In this document: piece after piece, positions 48,801-62,600 of the stretch
Layout of the letters: each line of letters opens with the position of its first letter
How positions within the stretch are numbered: the stretch's first letter is position 1
Assembly (NCBI RefSeq): GCF_964340395.1
Contig: NC_135551.1
Span: 28,428,380 to 28,492,379 of the forward strand
Reading direction: 5' to 3'
Source: Glandiceps talaboti
Lineage: Eukaryota; Hemichordata; Enteropneusta; Spengelidae
Length of the DNA: 64,000 nt
Made by a program: the position numbers and the translations under genes
Notes under the pieces: model-generated
Told to the model about the DNA's origin: nothing
Seen by the model: the letters and a program-made list of their open reading frames with translations, nothing else
The model's database searches: none

Positions 48801-51640
48801 AACTTGCAATATCTGTTTACAAATAGTAAAGTGAAACTTGCATAGCATGTCCTTCGATATCTGTTTATAAATAGTAAAGTGAAACTTGCATAGCATGGCC
48901 TTCGATATATGTTTATAATAAAGTGAAACTTGCATAGCATGGCCTTCGATATCTGTTTATAGTAAAGTGAAACCTGCACAGAATGGCCTTCGATATCTAT
49001 TTATAGTAAAGTGAAACTTGCACAGAATGGCCTTCGATATCTGTTTATAGTAAAGTGAAACTTGCACAGAATGGCCTTCGATATCTGTTTATAGTAAAGA
49101 GAAACTTGCACAGAATGGCCTTCGATATCTGTTTATAAATAGTAAAGTGAAACTTGCATATTAGGCCAAAAAAAAATTGTTTCCAGTCAGTGCGCGCATC
49201 ACTTAAATACCCCCGCGTCGGTCTATTTTTCGTGTTTGTCCCGTCCATACAGTCTGCAGATCCGTGGGGAAACACAAAAATAACTCTCCCTACTAATGTG
49301 AAGACAACTGCAGAGCCAATCATGAACAAGCAAAAGACGTCTGCCCCACATACTTGCTCTAAAGTACTAAATAAAAAGAACAGTAACTGTCATAAATAGT
49401 AGATTTAGTGACATGTTTGTTGACAATTTAAAAAAAAAAGAAGAAAGAAAACAAAAGCGCGTCGTCGCACCATTTTAGACAAACTGTTTTGACCAGAAAC
49501 AATTATTTTTTTCTTGGCTTATGGCTTCAATATCTGTAATTTTACGAAAAGAATCATATAACCGGTCGTGACGTGGAATTTGAAAAACGTGTAACTATGG
49601 GATGTCAGATGTTAAATTATCAATATAACAGAAGAAGAAGTTGTTAGTCGTCTGAATTATTAGTCTGGACATTAATATCCAGTAAATGAAAGTCTTGGCG
49701 TTAGCAATCATAAACGTATTGAACATTGTGAAAGGTGTGGCTCATTTGACTTTATTCAATGCATTCAATCGTCCATTACTGTATTTGATAAAGGCTAGAA
49801 TAATACAGACTCAGCATGGATTTTAACACATGTTACTCATACATAGAATAGTAGCTGACGGCAAGTCATCATCAGCAATAGTTTTTTTCAAATTGCAACA
49901 CTGATAAGATCAAATAATACATGTATGTCTTCTTTAAAACATGGCCTAGGGTTCTGTCGAAGAATTCCATCTTGAGAATCAGTGAGAAAGCCCTGAGGGA
50001 TCAGAAAGACTTGGAGATTTTGTAAGTGTTTACCTTCTAGTACTGTGTGTTCTATATGCAGTTCTCTCACACCCTACTGAGAGTATGTTTCGTAAGTGTA
50101 CAAAACTAGAATATCGCCACGAACTGTTTTGTATCAACTACTACTAAGTTCCTGTATGTCTGTCTCTTGATTTTAAGGTTTTTGAGCGGATATCTGCATG
50201 TAGATATATATTTTTATTATAACGGCCACAACGTTTTCAAGGTTTTAAACAAAATGTGTTTTTTATCATCATTCCTTATTTTTCAAAAATAGGAAACATA
50301 TGCCGTTATTTCATAACAGTGACTCATATGCAGAGGTTAGAACCCAGTTTACATATAAAACACATGTTTTAGTTTCGTCACAAGTTGTCATATTTCACAA
50401 TTTGGTTTTCGTATTTATTTCATATTTTAAGCCAAATATATACTCAGATGGTGTATTATTTTTAAATATGGGTTATATTTCAGATATCTTTTTGGCAACT
50501 ACTTGCATGCCATACCAGACAACGCATTTTCATTCCTGCACAACCTACGTGAATTGTAAGTATCACATCCCTTTATGTCGAGTACGATCTGAGAATCAAA
50601 TGTTTACCAGCTGTGATATATTTATTGAAAACCTCAAAGACAGCAGTTGAATACACTGATACATTTTTGTCCTGTTACACTCTTATCAAATGTCTTCGGC
50701 AAACCACGAGTCATTTACTCTCGTATGCGATAGATAGTAGGGGGAATTCCGTATTTCTGGTTAGGCCCTAAAACTGTTTCACCGACTTCAAACCATATAT
50801 GTTGTTACCCTGTGGGAATTTACATATAGTAAACCACTAAAGCCTTAAAGGTCAAACAGTAGGAATGTATTATTAATAGCGATTAGTTCAAAGATGATTA
50901 AATCAAGTGGAAACGTGTAGATGAAAATAGCTGAATTGTGTAGTTCCCTTAGTTACAGTTCCCTTAGTGACAGTTCCCTTAGTTACAGTTCAGAAGATAC
51001 GAGATTCACTTGATTGAATCCATAAAAGGACAACTAAATTGTAAACCATAAAAACGTATTACCGTTCACATTATATAGGAAAGAAGAACATGGTACAAAT
51101 GCACATGGTGCTAAGACATCTTTATTTGTACACATATGTAGAATTAACTCTTGCTTTGCTAAGATATGACCTCCGATATCAATCGTGGATAATGACAGAT
51201 ATCGCAATAAAACGTGTCACTTCATTGGACATAATTATTCTTTCTATCCATTGTTTTGCAGTAACAAAATCCTCTTTCTGAAAGACTGGTCAATGTCATT
51301 ACTATTTTGCTATATTTCATTGCAGGGATCTTGCTGGAAATAATCTCACCCACTTCCCGGTTGCTATATTTTCAGATTTGCCAAGGTTACAATATCTGTA
51401 AGTCATTATCCCATCACAGTTTCACTTAATTGGAATTCTAAATATACATTTGTTTACGATAACTAAAACTGTATATAACCTACGATATTTATTTGTTTGT
51501 GTTATTATTATTATTCAGAGACTTGGCGAAGAACTTCCTAAATGACACCCCTGTTGATGCTTTCTCAAATATGTCTAATCTATTGTACTTGTAAGTATAC
51601 TTTCTATGGGGATTTATTTTTGTCTGTCTGTCTGTCTGCC

Positions 51641-51685
<45 letters not shown>

Positions 51686-51820
51686 GCCTGTCTGTATGTA
51701 TGTATGTATGTATGCATGTCTGTGCGTGCGTGCGTACGTACGTACGTACGTACGTATGTGTGTATGTATGTATGTATGTATGTATGTATGTATGTATGTA
51801 TGTATGTATGTATGTATGTA

Positions 51821-51863
<43 letters not shown>

Positions 51864-54800
51864 ACGCCTGCCTACCTAACTGTCTGGCTGTCCATCCATC
51901 CATCCGTCCATCCATACGTTCGTTTGTCTCTATGCCTGTCTCCCTGTGTGAATGAACATACGTATTCATCTGTCTGTCTGTCTCTCTGTCTGTCTGTCTA
52001 TCAAGTAAATAATTACTTTCAACATCCACATCACAGACTCCGTCATCATGATTCCAAACATAAGTTTATTCCATTGTTCGATAAAACGAAATGGTTGATT
52101 GCATTGTTCTTCTAGAGACCTTTCCAGGAATTTTCTTCAAATGTTGCCGGATGAGGTTTTCCTAGGTTTAAAGGAACTTCAGCATCTGTAAGTAGTTTAT
52201 ATGTATTCAACAATCTAATGATTTTCGATGTAGCTTTTTTCATTTATATCGCTTGATCTTAATCCTTTTCTGAATACATTTATTAGGGCATTTAAATATT
52301 GATACCCAGTAACCATATTATTTGTATAAAGTTAGCAATGTGATTACCAAGGCAGGTACGTATAAAGCTTTCGATCATACTGAAACACCAAGTTCGTAAC
52401 TTGTTAAGTGTTTATACATATAACCTACAGGGATCTATCTGGAAATGAAATTCGACTACTTAAGAAGGGTCTTCTTCAAGGTCAATCGTCACTGAAAACG
52501 TTGTAAGTATTTGATACCTTTTGTTGTTTTAAGAATTTCAAGTATAATGTTATAACCGTATAGCAAAATACACAATTTACTTGCAGTGCATGCTCTGATT
52601 GTGTGGGGAATATTTATTAAAACGTTGATATTTCAATATTGATCTTTCAGATACATTAATTGGAACAACCCACTAGAAATAGAGTATGGTGCATTTGATA
52701 GTCTTCATAACCTAGAATCTCTGTAAGTGTGAACAAATGTCAAACTTCTCTCATAGGTAACCACCTGTTGTACAATATAGAATTGTTGATCACTCACTGT
52801 TATTTTGATTCATTGCGATATTTCCAATTAGGAAAAGTAAGGTCATGAGTGTATAATATTTAGTTCCAAAATCACACACCCCAAGGCGTGTTTTGGACGG
52901 CAAACTGCAATATTGTATGAAATATTTCGCCCACTATGACAACTGTTCTCGAACGAACTATAAAAAGTAAGCTATGACCTGGAAGTCTGAATTGAAAACC
53001 AATATGTTGCTGTGTCTGTGTGAAGACTGCTCGTGATGTTTTCAATCTTTTGGGTTTAGTTGTCTTACGATAGACCATTTCCATGTTTGTACAGACATCT
53101 TCTTGATAATGGCATCACCCATATTAGAAGCGGAATGTTCAGAAACCTGAATAAATTGACAGAATTGTAAGTATGATATTCCAACGACTTGGTACATACA
53201 CGTACGTTGAAGAATTTGATCTTGAAAGATAACCCTGACCATGTATTTATAAAGTTATCAGATCATCACATCTGTCTGAGGTACTTAAACGTACCAGTGT
53301 AGTTGCAAGTAGCGTTGTGATATCAATCTAACGACTATAGTAGAAAAGAAAAGAAAAGCATGCCAGGAAATGAAGCGCTCGTTGAGTTTCTCAACATAAT
53401 ACTTTGTTCGTTTTTGATTTTCTATTTTGAATACACATGACTTTTGGCAACTTTGACATTTAAAAAGCATAACATATCAATAGTACTAGTGGAAACTTTA
53501 ATTGCAAGAGTTCTGCAATTATGTCAAATGAATAGTTTTCTTTCTGGGCATTTATCTTTCTCCGTCCTTATGTCCCCACGCTCAAAACGTCACCAATCCA
53601 ATTATTTCATCTCGTGATTACAAAGTCGTAGATAATATTATATCTCGTCTTGTCAGGGATATGGAGAGAAATCTCATATTATCGATAAAGAAATACGATC
53701 TGGAAGGATTGACTAACCTAACCCATTTGTAAGTAGAAATATGTCAGCTTTTACATTTTAGTTTGATTATTTACAGACGACTGAGAAACATTTGAGTTGA
53801 GACGCATATGTATCGAACACGTTTTATGTGATACAAACAATTGTCGTTCGATTATTTGGACATTCAAACTAACCATAATCGAGATATAGAAGCAGAGGAA
53901 AATATATGCCTTTACATTTTCATATCATTTCTTTGAAAAAAAGTACGAAATTTAAAAGTTACTGTTGGCCACTGTCGACTTCTTTTGTCAAATGGAATGA
54001 ATAGGTACATGTTCAGATGTAAATAATAGGTGTATAAATAGAATAAATAGGTGTGCTCATTAAAGAAAAAGTCACACTTTTACACAAACTGGCACTGAAA
54101 GGTCTCATGCGCTATGAAAACACAATTGAACCCTTCTTGCAGGAAGTTGAAAAACAACACCATCCGAAGAATTGAAATTGGAGTATTTGATCATACCCCG
54201 AAATTAACAAAATTGTGAGTATCATGTTGGTGTTTAGTTTTTTTTTTTAAATTAGTAATGACAATACTTATCAACATTCTATATGTAAATAAGTAAATCA
54301 TATTTAGACTCAACGCTTCCAGTTGGTTAAAGAAGGCTAGAACTATCATGCCTTAGGTTCGACATTATCAAGTAAAACAATGCCATCTTTTCACATTTTG
54401 AAAAGCTGCATATCTGTATAGAATGTTGTAGTTATACGTTTTAACTAAAAACTTTCGACCATTATCTCAAATGTCGTAGTTTAAATCCGAACTGCATTTA
54501 GGTAGAGTTTGGAAAATTACTTTACATTAAACTAGGTTCATTGATTAAGATCACTACAGGCTGTACCATCTCCCATCACTGAGTATGATGAAGGTAGTTT
54601 GCCTACAGCTTTTATGTCTCACCAGTTCTCATGACCTACTATTAAATAAAGCACGCCTGAAGGTAGCGTGAAAATTGGCATGTTTTGAAGGAATACAAAG
54701 AACATGGAAAGCTATATGATGTTCTTGATTGTAAGTCTTACGCCAAGACTCTTTGATGATACTTCTAACCCAAATTCATCTAGTTGTTCGCCATGGCTTG

Positions 54801-56645
54801 TAAAGAGATTATCATTCTAGCAAGAGAAGAAAGAATGCAGTCTGTCGAAATCGGCAAGCTTTGAAAGTGAGAAGATACCTCCGGGGATTTGCAGCAACGA
54901 AGATGTCCACTTGTTTCGCATTAAAACGTGATGATTCCTAATACAGCTAATTCTCCGATTGTTTTTTTCTCTCCTAGACTCCTGTCTTTAAACAATCTTC
55001 CTGCTGTTGATGACGGTGTGTTCTCTCCACTTGAAGAGTTAGATATCTTGTAAGTAGTTATATGTTGGCTTAGTTTGACAGTAGATACTAGAATGATATC
55101 AAATTGTAGACAAAGTAACACCTGGAACTCATTCTGTCAAACACTTGTTGTCAACATTCTCAATCAAAAATCTTTTTTTGTACTTCAATAATTAGGAACA
55201 TTTGTGCACTCCCGCGTTTCTGTTTGACATGTAAGACCATGAAAGGTCATCGGTCAAACAAGGTCAGCTTCCGCTTCAAATCACCCACTTTCTAATGTTC
55301 TACGGAAAATCTTGAACTGACTGTTGCACAAAGACCTTGTCATTTTTCTACGCTAATTTAATCACATAAGAATGCATCTTTTTTTGACATTTGTAAACTT
55401 TCCGGTCCGTATTAAGAAAACTATGACCGAAAAACCGGACCAACATTTCTAGGGATCAAGCATTGGTTCATCAAATCGCCTTAAAATCAATAATTCCTAC
55501 AAATACTTCATAAATTGATTTACTGGCACGAAAGAAGAGATGTCAGTAAAGGTTTACGTTTTTACAGTATCTAAAGCTGTAATAATGGTAACTAATTGAT
55601 ATACAATGCCATGTCTGGTAGTGCAGAATTTTTCTTTTCGACAAGGCGTGAAGGAACAGCAGTCTAAAGTCTAAATCTGGTCAATAATTAAGCTATATCT
55701 TATTGCACACTTAAATATTAATATATTTTGGCACATAAAACAACCATAACAAAGCACACATATCCTATAAAGTCTGCTACCATAGCTCTTGGCAATCATG
55801 TATATGATTTTTTTAATTAGGCTACATACTGACTATGTAAGGTTCAAATTTCATATAATTTGCTACATATATTAATCATAATAATGCGCACATGTCCTAT
55901 GAAATTTGTCCACATGGCTTTCATTTTTAAGGAGTAATATGCATAAATTAATGATTTTCGGTAGTTAATCTTTATCTAAAAAATGCAAGTTTCAGATTTT
56001 ATATAATTTGATGTATTCATTGATGATAACAAAGTACACGTTTTGTTATAGTTTGATAGTTATATTTGATAATTATACTACATTTTGGAATCGAAGCTTC
56101 AAATTTCATATCTTTTGGTACATCATACATCGCATAAATAAGGATTTTGTTTCGAAAATTGGGCAATAAGTTCAAATTTTATATAGTTTCATATAATTAA
56201 TTTTCATATGTGTGTAGGAACAAAAAACTATGGTTTTGTTCTTACGGGAGACATTCAGTTTAAATCTGGTGCACTTTCAAGTGCGGTGGTCGAAAGTAAA
56301 CAATAATGTGCATAAAGTTTCTTGTTTAAATCGGCTGAGAAATCACTACGTTATGACTCAATTAAATGACTACACATACACGGCAACCATTTTGCTTTTC
56401 GTAGGCAGTCATATCCGAGTATGCACTCCATCGTTAGCTTACGTTATTTTAAAAGGGGAATCGTTAGCCGGCTTCGCAGAAAATGCTGCCTAACGGATAG
56501 CTAACAAAAGCGTTAGTAGGAGCTAAATACATACATACATACATACTCCTAAAGCGTTAGTAGGAGGAGACTGTGAGCATCGAGCGCAAGGCTACGTCTT
56601 TCTCCGGCGATTCACACATATCAACAATAAGTTTTGCTATTCTGT

Positions 56646-56677
<32 letters not shown>

Positions 56678-59600
56678 CATACATACATACATACATACAT
56701 ACGTACGTACATACATACATACATACATACATACATACATACATACATACATGCGCACGCACACACACACATACATACATACATACATACATACATACAT
56801 ACATACATACATACATGCGCACGCACACACATACATACATACATACATACATACATACATACATACATACATACATACATACATGCAAACAATATGTCAT
56901 GATACATTTACACTTTCTACAAAATTTAAAAGTCGTTAAACATGCCATGTGCAATAATCATGGGATTTTTTTGTAATGCTGGACTAGATGCTGAACGTAT
57001 TTGTGTCATGTTAGACAGAATTGTAACTTGACACTACATCTAGTATTCTCGAAACATTTCCTGCTACAATCCTGTATGATACGTACATGTATGAGTCCAC
57101 CAGCCAGGAGATATTCACACTCCTCTTACAAATATCATGCATTGGTTGCATTATCCCCATTATCTTATGTTACAGAGACCTGTCGAACAACGAGATCAAA
57201 GAAATACAAGCCGGTTCGTTATCTAAATCTGAACAATTGGGTCTTTTGTGAGTACTTATATTTATCTCGATTACTTCGATAGAGGAAGCACTTATGTCAG
57301 AGGTAGAAACACTAATGTCTAGTAATAAAATGCCATCGAAAGAGCTAATCGCTCTGTGGGTGGACCGGATTATATCGTCTATCCAGCAAACGAACGCATT
57401 TTACTTTATGTAAGAACTGCAGATTTGAATAGAAATGTTCTTTCCGTACAAGCTTTAGTTTTCTAGCTGTGGCATTTATTTATATAGATCATCACAAAAC
57501 ACCGGATACTATTTAAAATGTTGCTTGAATTTCCTTTCAGGCTTCTCTCTGGAAATAAGTTGTCGATTATTCGAAGAGAGATGTTCACAAGTCTGTCAAG
57601 AGTTACTAATTTGTAAGTAACTATTAAATGCCATTTTTACGAAACACAATGTTTGTTAATGTAGTAGTTTTATAGAAAACTAATGATTTTTATTTTCGAG
57701 GATAATCACATCAATCTGTTAAGACAATTTTAAGTACTCTCTCAACGCGCTTGTACACGCACAATACATGACTCGTTTGTCTTTCCAATAGGGATCTGCT
57801 GAACAACCAGATAACGTCTATGAAACCAGACTGCTTCGACGAACTGACGTCCATCGTAACGCTGTAAGTATCATGTAATAAGTCAAGCATTGTGTTTTTT
57901 CATGCATGGCATCCTGTTAGTAGTTCAAGAATATTAACGAAGCAGAAAGTAATATGAATTATGTTTAAAAAGTGAAGTAACCATAGGTGTTGTTGTCACA
58001 GACACCACATTCTGAGGAACCCAAATACATGCAAATCAGGGATGATTTCCCTCGCAGTTGAAGTCACTGTTGTAATTGCGAACAGTTTCATATTTAAGCA
58101 TTAGCTTCAATATTCTGTTCGTGTTTTTTTACCCTTGTCAGTAATGCGTCCAGTGAGAAAGATCCTATTCATACTTATCTTAAAAGTTAACTCACCCCAA
58201 AATGTACTGATCAATAAAGTATTGACAAAAATTTAATGGTGTGAAATTGTTAACCATTATATGGAAGGCACTATATAAACAGTACTATCATGTATTGAAG
58301 ACAACTGTATTGTGTATTATATTGTTGTAGGGATCTACGAGAGAATCGCTTCACAGCTCTGCCACGTGGAATATTTGACAAACTTGATACATTGGATTGG
58401 GTGTAAGTAATTTGATAGTCGCTATTAAGTGTATTGTGATGACAAGAACTTGAATAGTCGTCGCTGTGTATCAATTAGGCAAATTATATTTTTTTTTTTA
58501 AATATAATTTTGTAAACTGTGGTGTGGTAATGAATAACAGCTAATTGTATACTATGTGCAAGTATCTAGTAAGGTAATTTGGAAAGCAAGTCACAATTGT
58601 GGCAGAATGGTCCTCACTGAAAATCAAAGTAATTAAATGCTCACCAAACTTTGCCATATAGAAGCTTGCTTCCGGTCCCCATTGCCATATACATTAATAA
58701 AAAGAAACCGGGAGCCCGACACGTGATTTAAAGGAAATCGACACACTTTTATTCTGTGACCATATTGGATTCTAAAATAGCTTAATTTGGATATATTTGG
58801 CCTCTATTTAAAAATACTGTACGGTGATCCCTGATGTTTCCTTGTTACCAGAGCATAAGTTGGAGTTTATTTCTACATACCAAAAGATTTTGCAAAGACA
58901 TTTCCTTCTAATCATGTTTATTACTGTGCCTTTTCTTCCAGGTATTTCGATTACTTTTCCATGTGTGGCTACGCGCCAACTGTTCGCCATTGCTCACCGA
59001 AAGGGGATGGCATATCATCCATTGAAAATCTTCTTGACAACGTAATACTTCGAGTCATGGTGTGGGTAGTTGCTATGCTTGCATTTCTTGGAAACCTCTT
59101 TGTGTTGATCGCTAGATTTATTATCAAAGAAGAAAACCATGTACATTCCTTTTTCATCATGAATCTGTCATGTGCCGACCTATTAATGGGGATTTATTTA
59201 TTTATTATCGCTTTTCGCGACGTCATTTACCGCGGTGAATATATTAAATTTGACCTAGCATGGCGGCTAAGTTCTGTTTGTCAGTTTTGTGGATTTCTTA
59301 GTCTTGTCTCAAGTGAAGCTTCCGTTTTCATCCTCACGATCATAACTTTGGATCGTTTCTTCTCTGTTGCCTATCCGTTTAAATTCAAAAAACGAAGTAT
59401 CAAGCTAGCAATCTGTCTAATGGTCGTCATTTGGCTCATTTGCATATGCCTTGGCATCCTGCCAATTCTTCAACCAATTCAATACTTTGGTGAATTCTTC
59501 TATGGCGGGAACGGCGTCTGTTTGCCACTGCACATCGACGACCCTAAAGCTAATGGATGGGAATTTTCACTTCTGATATTCGTTTGTGTCAACTTTACAG

Positions 59601-62600
59601 CATTTCTATTCATCCTATGTGCCTACATTGTAATGTTTCACAAAATCAGGAGATCAAGAACAAACCTCCGTTCTACGAAAGAAAGCCAGGATCTCATACT
59701 GCTGAAACGATTTTCTCTGATTGTGGCCACTGACTTTATGTGCTGGATGCCAATCATAATTGTCAAATTTGTGTCGTTAGCAGGTACGTTCTGTAAGCAT
59801 AGTACTTTATTGTGTAAATAGGTAGTCAAAAATACATCGCCGATCACCATGGTAATTTGGGAGGATGTTACCTAAGGTGTACATTTACGGCGGCCCACAG
59901 GTGACAGACGAAAACTAAATTTGTGCTATAAATAATTGGAAATATGAGGGCAAAATATTTAATAAAAGGATAACACTTTTATTTCATATCACAAAACATT
60001 AATTTCTTGGGTCAATATAGAAATATCAAAGCAAAAAACTACCATTTCTGTGACAAATAAATTCTTTTTACAGAGCAGAAAATCAATTTGCGAAACGAAA
60101 TTTTTTATTCGTGTGGCTCAAACTTTATTTTCGAGTGATAACATTTAAGTTGCGGGATAAAATGTTTAATTGTTGGTGCAATGTTTGAAACATTAGAACA
60201 GTTTTTTCTAAAGTTTTCTAACAAGCCTTAAAATACCTCATTGTAAACTATTAATCCTTAGAGCAGTACACCAAGTTTTCGTAAAAAAAACTCTAAAAAT
60301 GTCAAGCCGGAATATGAATTTAAGTCCATTCCAATCTTATACTCTGACTGCAGAAACAACATTTGTCACCATACAACCTCCTTTTCGTATCGACGAGATT
60401 TACTTAACACAGGATCCCGCAACATTAATGTTTGGGGACGAAACATTAATATGCGAGGACAAAACTTTCTTGTTGCTTGACGGAAGTTGGACTGCATGAT
60501 GGAAATTGATTATATATCCCACAATCCTCGTCACACTCTTGGCGGCTATTTCAACTTCGCGACCAGCACTATATCTGATCATGTCAACTGGTAAACACAT
60601 CAATTGTTTCCAGTGTATAAATGTGTTTTTTTTTAAAAAGATAATAAAGGACGGAAACACCATTCCCATCAATACTAGTATTCCTTGACCCAATCTCATT
60701 AAAATCTGATGTGGTGAAAGCAGCTAAATGGATGCTTTATTTACCTCTATTTCCATCGTGTTGTGATGTTTCCCATGCAGGAGGCGATCACTCGGAACAA
60801 AAACAAGCGACACAAACTATGGAAATAGAGATAAATAAAGCATTTAGCTGCTTTCACCACATCAGATTTTAATCAGATTGTCCTGGACCAATGGGGAAAA
60901 ATGGACTGATCGCATTCTCAAGAATTAAAAGTTATATTGAAAATGACAGTGTCCTGTGGAATAGTTGTAGAATATATATCATGAGAGTTCCTGAATGCAC
61001 AACACCTCGAAAAACGAAGAATGTACCTCTGCCCTATACATTCCAACGCTGATCTAGGTAATGAGAATGGCACTGTGGCTGTAATATAGTGCTTTGGTTT
61101 GGGATGACCCAAATGCTCATAGTGACGACATAATCACAGAATTGAGGCCTGTTATCGAGAGATTACGAAGAGTATTTCAGTTCTGAATTTATGGCAAGGG
61201 GTCTGAGGACAAATGGGGGAGGGGCAACAAATTGGGTGTTTTAAGGGGGAGGGACATGGGAATTCTGATCGCTTGAAAGGAAAGGGGCACGAAATGTTTA
61301 GCTCATGATTTGAATCAAAGTACACCTCGGGAGTGGTCGTTTACCGAGTACATTTGAACATTTTTATACTTTATAATAAGGATTAATAGTTTGCAATGAG
61401 GTATTTTAAGTCTTGTTAGAAAACTTTAGAAAAACGGCTCTAATGTTTCAAACATTGCACCAACAATTAAACATTTTATCCCGCAACTTAAATGTAATCA
61501 CGCGGGGAAAAAAGTTTGGGCCACACGAATAAAAATTTTCGTTTCGCAAATTAATTTTCTGCTCTGTAAAAAGAATTTATTTGTCACAGAAATTGTAGTT
61601 TTTTGCTTTGATATTTCTATATTGACCCAAAATTACTCTACGACTGGATTCTAGCCTAGGTGTAAATGCACGTATAGATGGACTATTTTTCACGGCGAGT
61701 TGATATGCAAAAATAAGTCGTATTGTGAACAGATACTTGGATATGACTGAAGGTATCAATATGAAGAATTGTTAAGGGAAAATGGCTCCATCTTTGATAT
61801 GCAAATAAGTTCTGTTCTGAGAAATATAAGATGTAAACACAAACAAACTGCTGGTTACATTAGTCTTATATTTGATTCGTATGTTATCTATGGTGTTAGC
61901 TACATAATTGTTTTCCATCCAAGATGATCGGATTTTTGGTATGCACATTAGACATTCGACAACATTCTGGCAAATGCAGTGCTATGTCATTTGTAACACT
62001 GGATCAACATAAGATTTTGTTTTCCCTCTGTCGACCATACCAAGGAAATCGAATGAAAACACATTTTGTTTTAATCCACTTGTTCATGAAATAGGAGGCT
62101 AGGTTTGATAATTCATTCAACCATAATTCTGTAACAGTAAAACGCCACCTCAAACACAGATCCGTCATAAACAACTAATTCAAAGACATTTCGGAGTGAC
62201 ACTCAAAGCCAAACAAGTATAAATGAAATGTAGAATCCCAATTCAAAAATTCACAAATTGTTGAAGTTCCAGTATCTTCAAGACAGTGACGTCAGCAGCG
62301 TCAAGTGACAGATGAACTTGGTTGTATAACAACAAAGCCTTGTTTAGCGACGGTGCCAATATCCATGACAACCCGTCCTATCAAACCGTTGTGACCCTAC
62401 CAAACGCTCAAATCGATAAAAGCAAATCTCAACTACCATGCATATAAAATGAGATGACATGAAAATCTACCATGGACAGCAATATGTGTAACTGGCTGGC
62501 CGTCATGTCACAGAAAAATTAATATACATCGTCGTAAACATTAAAAGAAACTATACCCGTGTGTCCAATTATATACACGCTGGTTAAATACTTTAGATGT

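Noticed and set aside
55050-57175. A seventeenth LRR exon in the 2.1-kb intron
   Set aside because: No 72-nt segment with a CAG acceptor, an LxLxxN core and a GTAAG donor was found.
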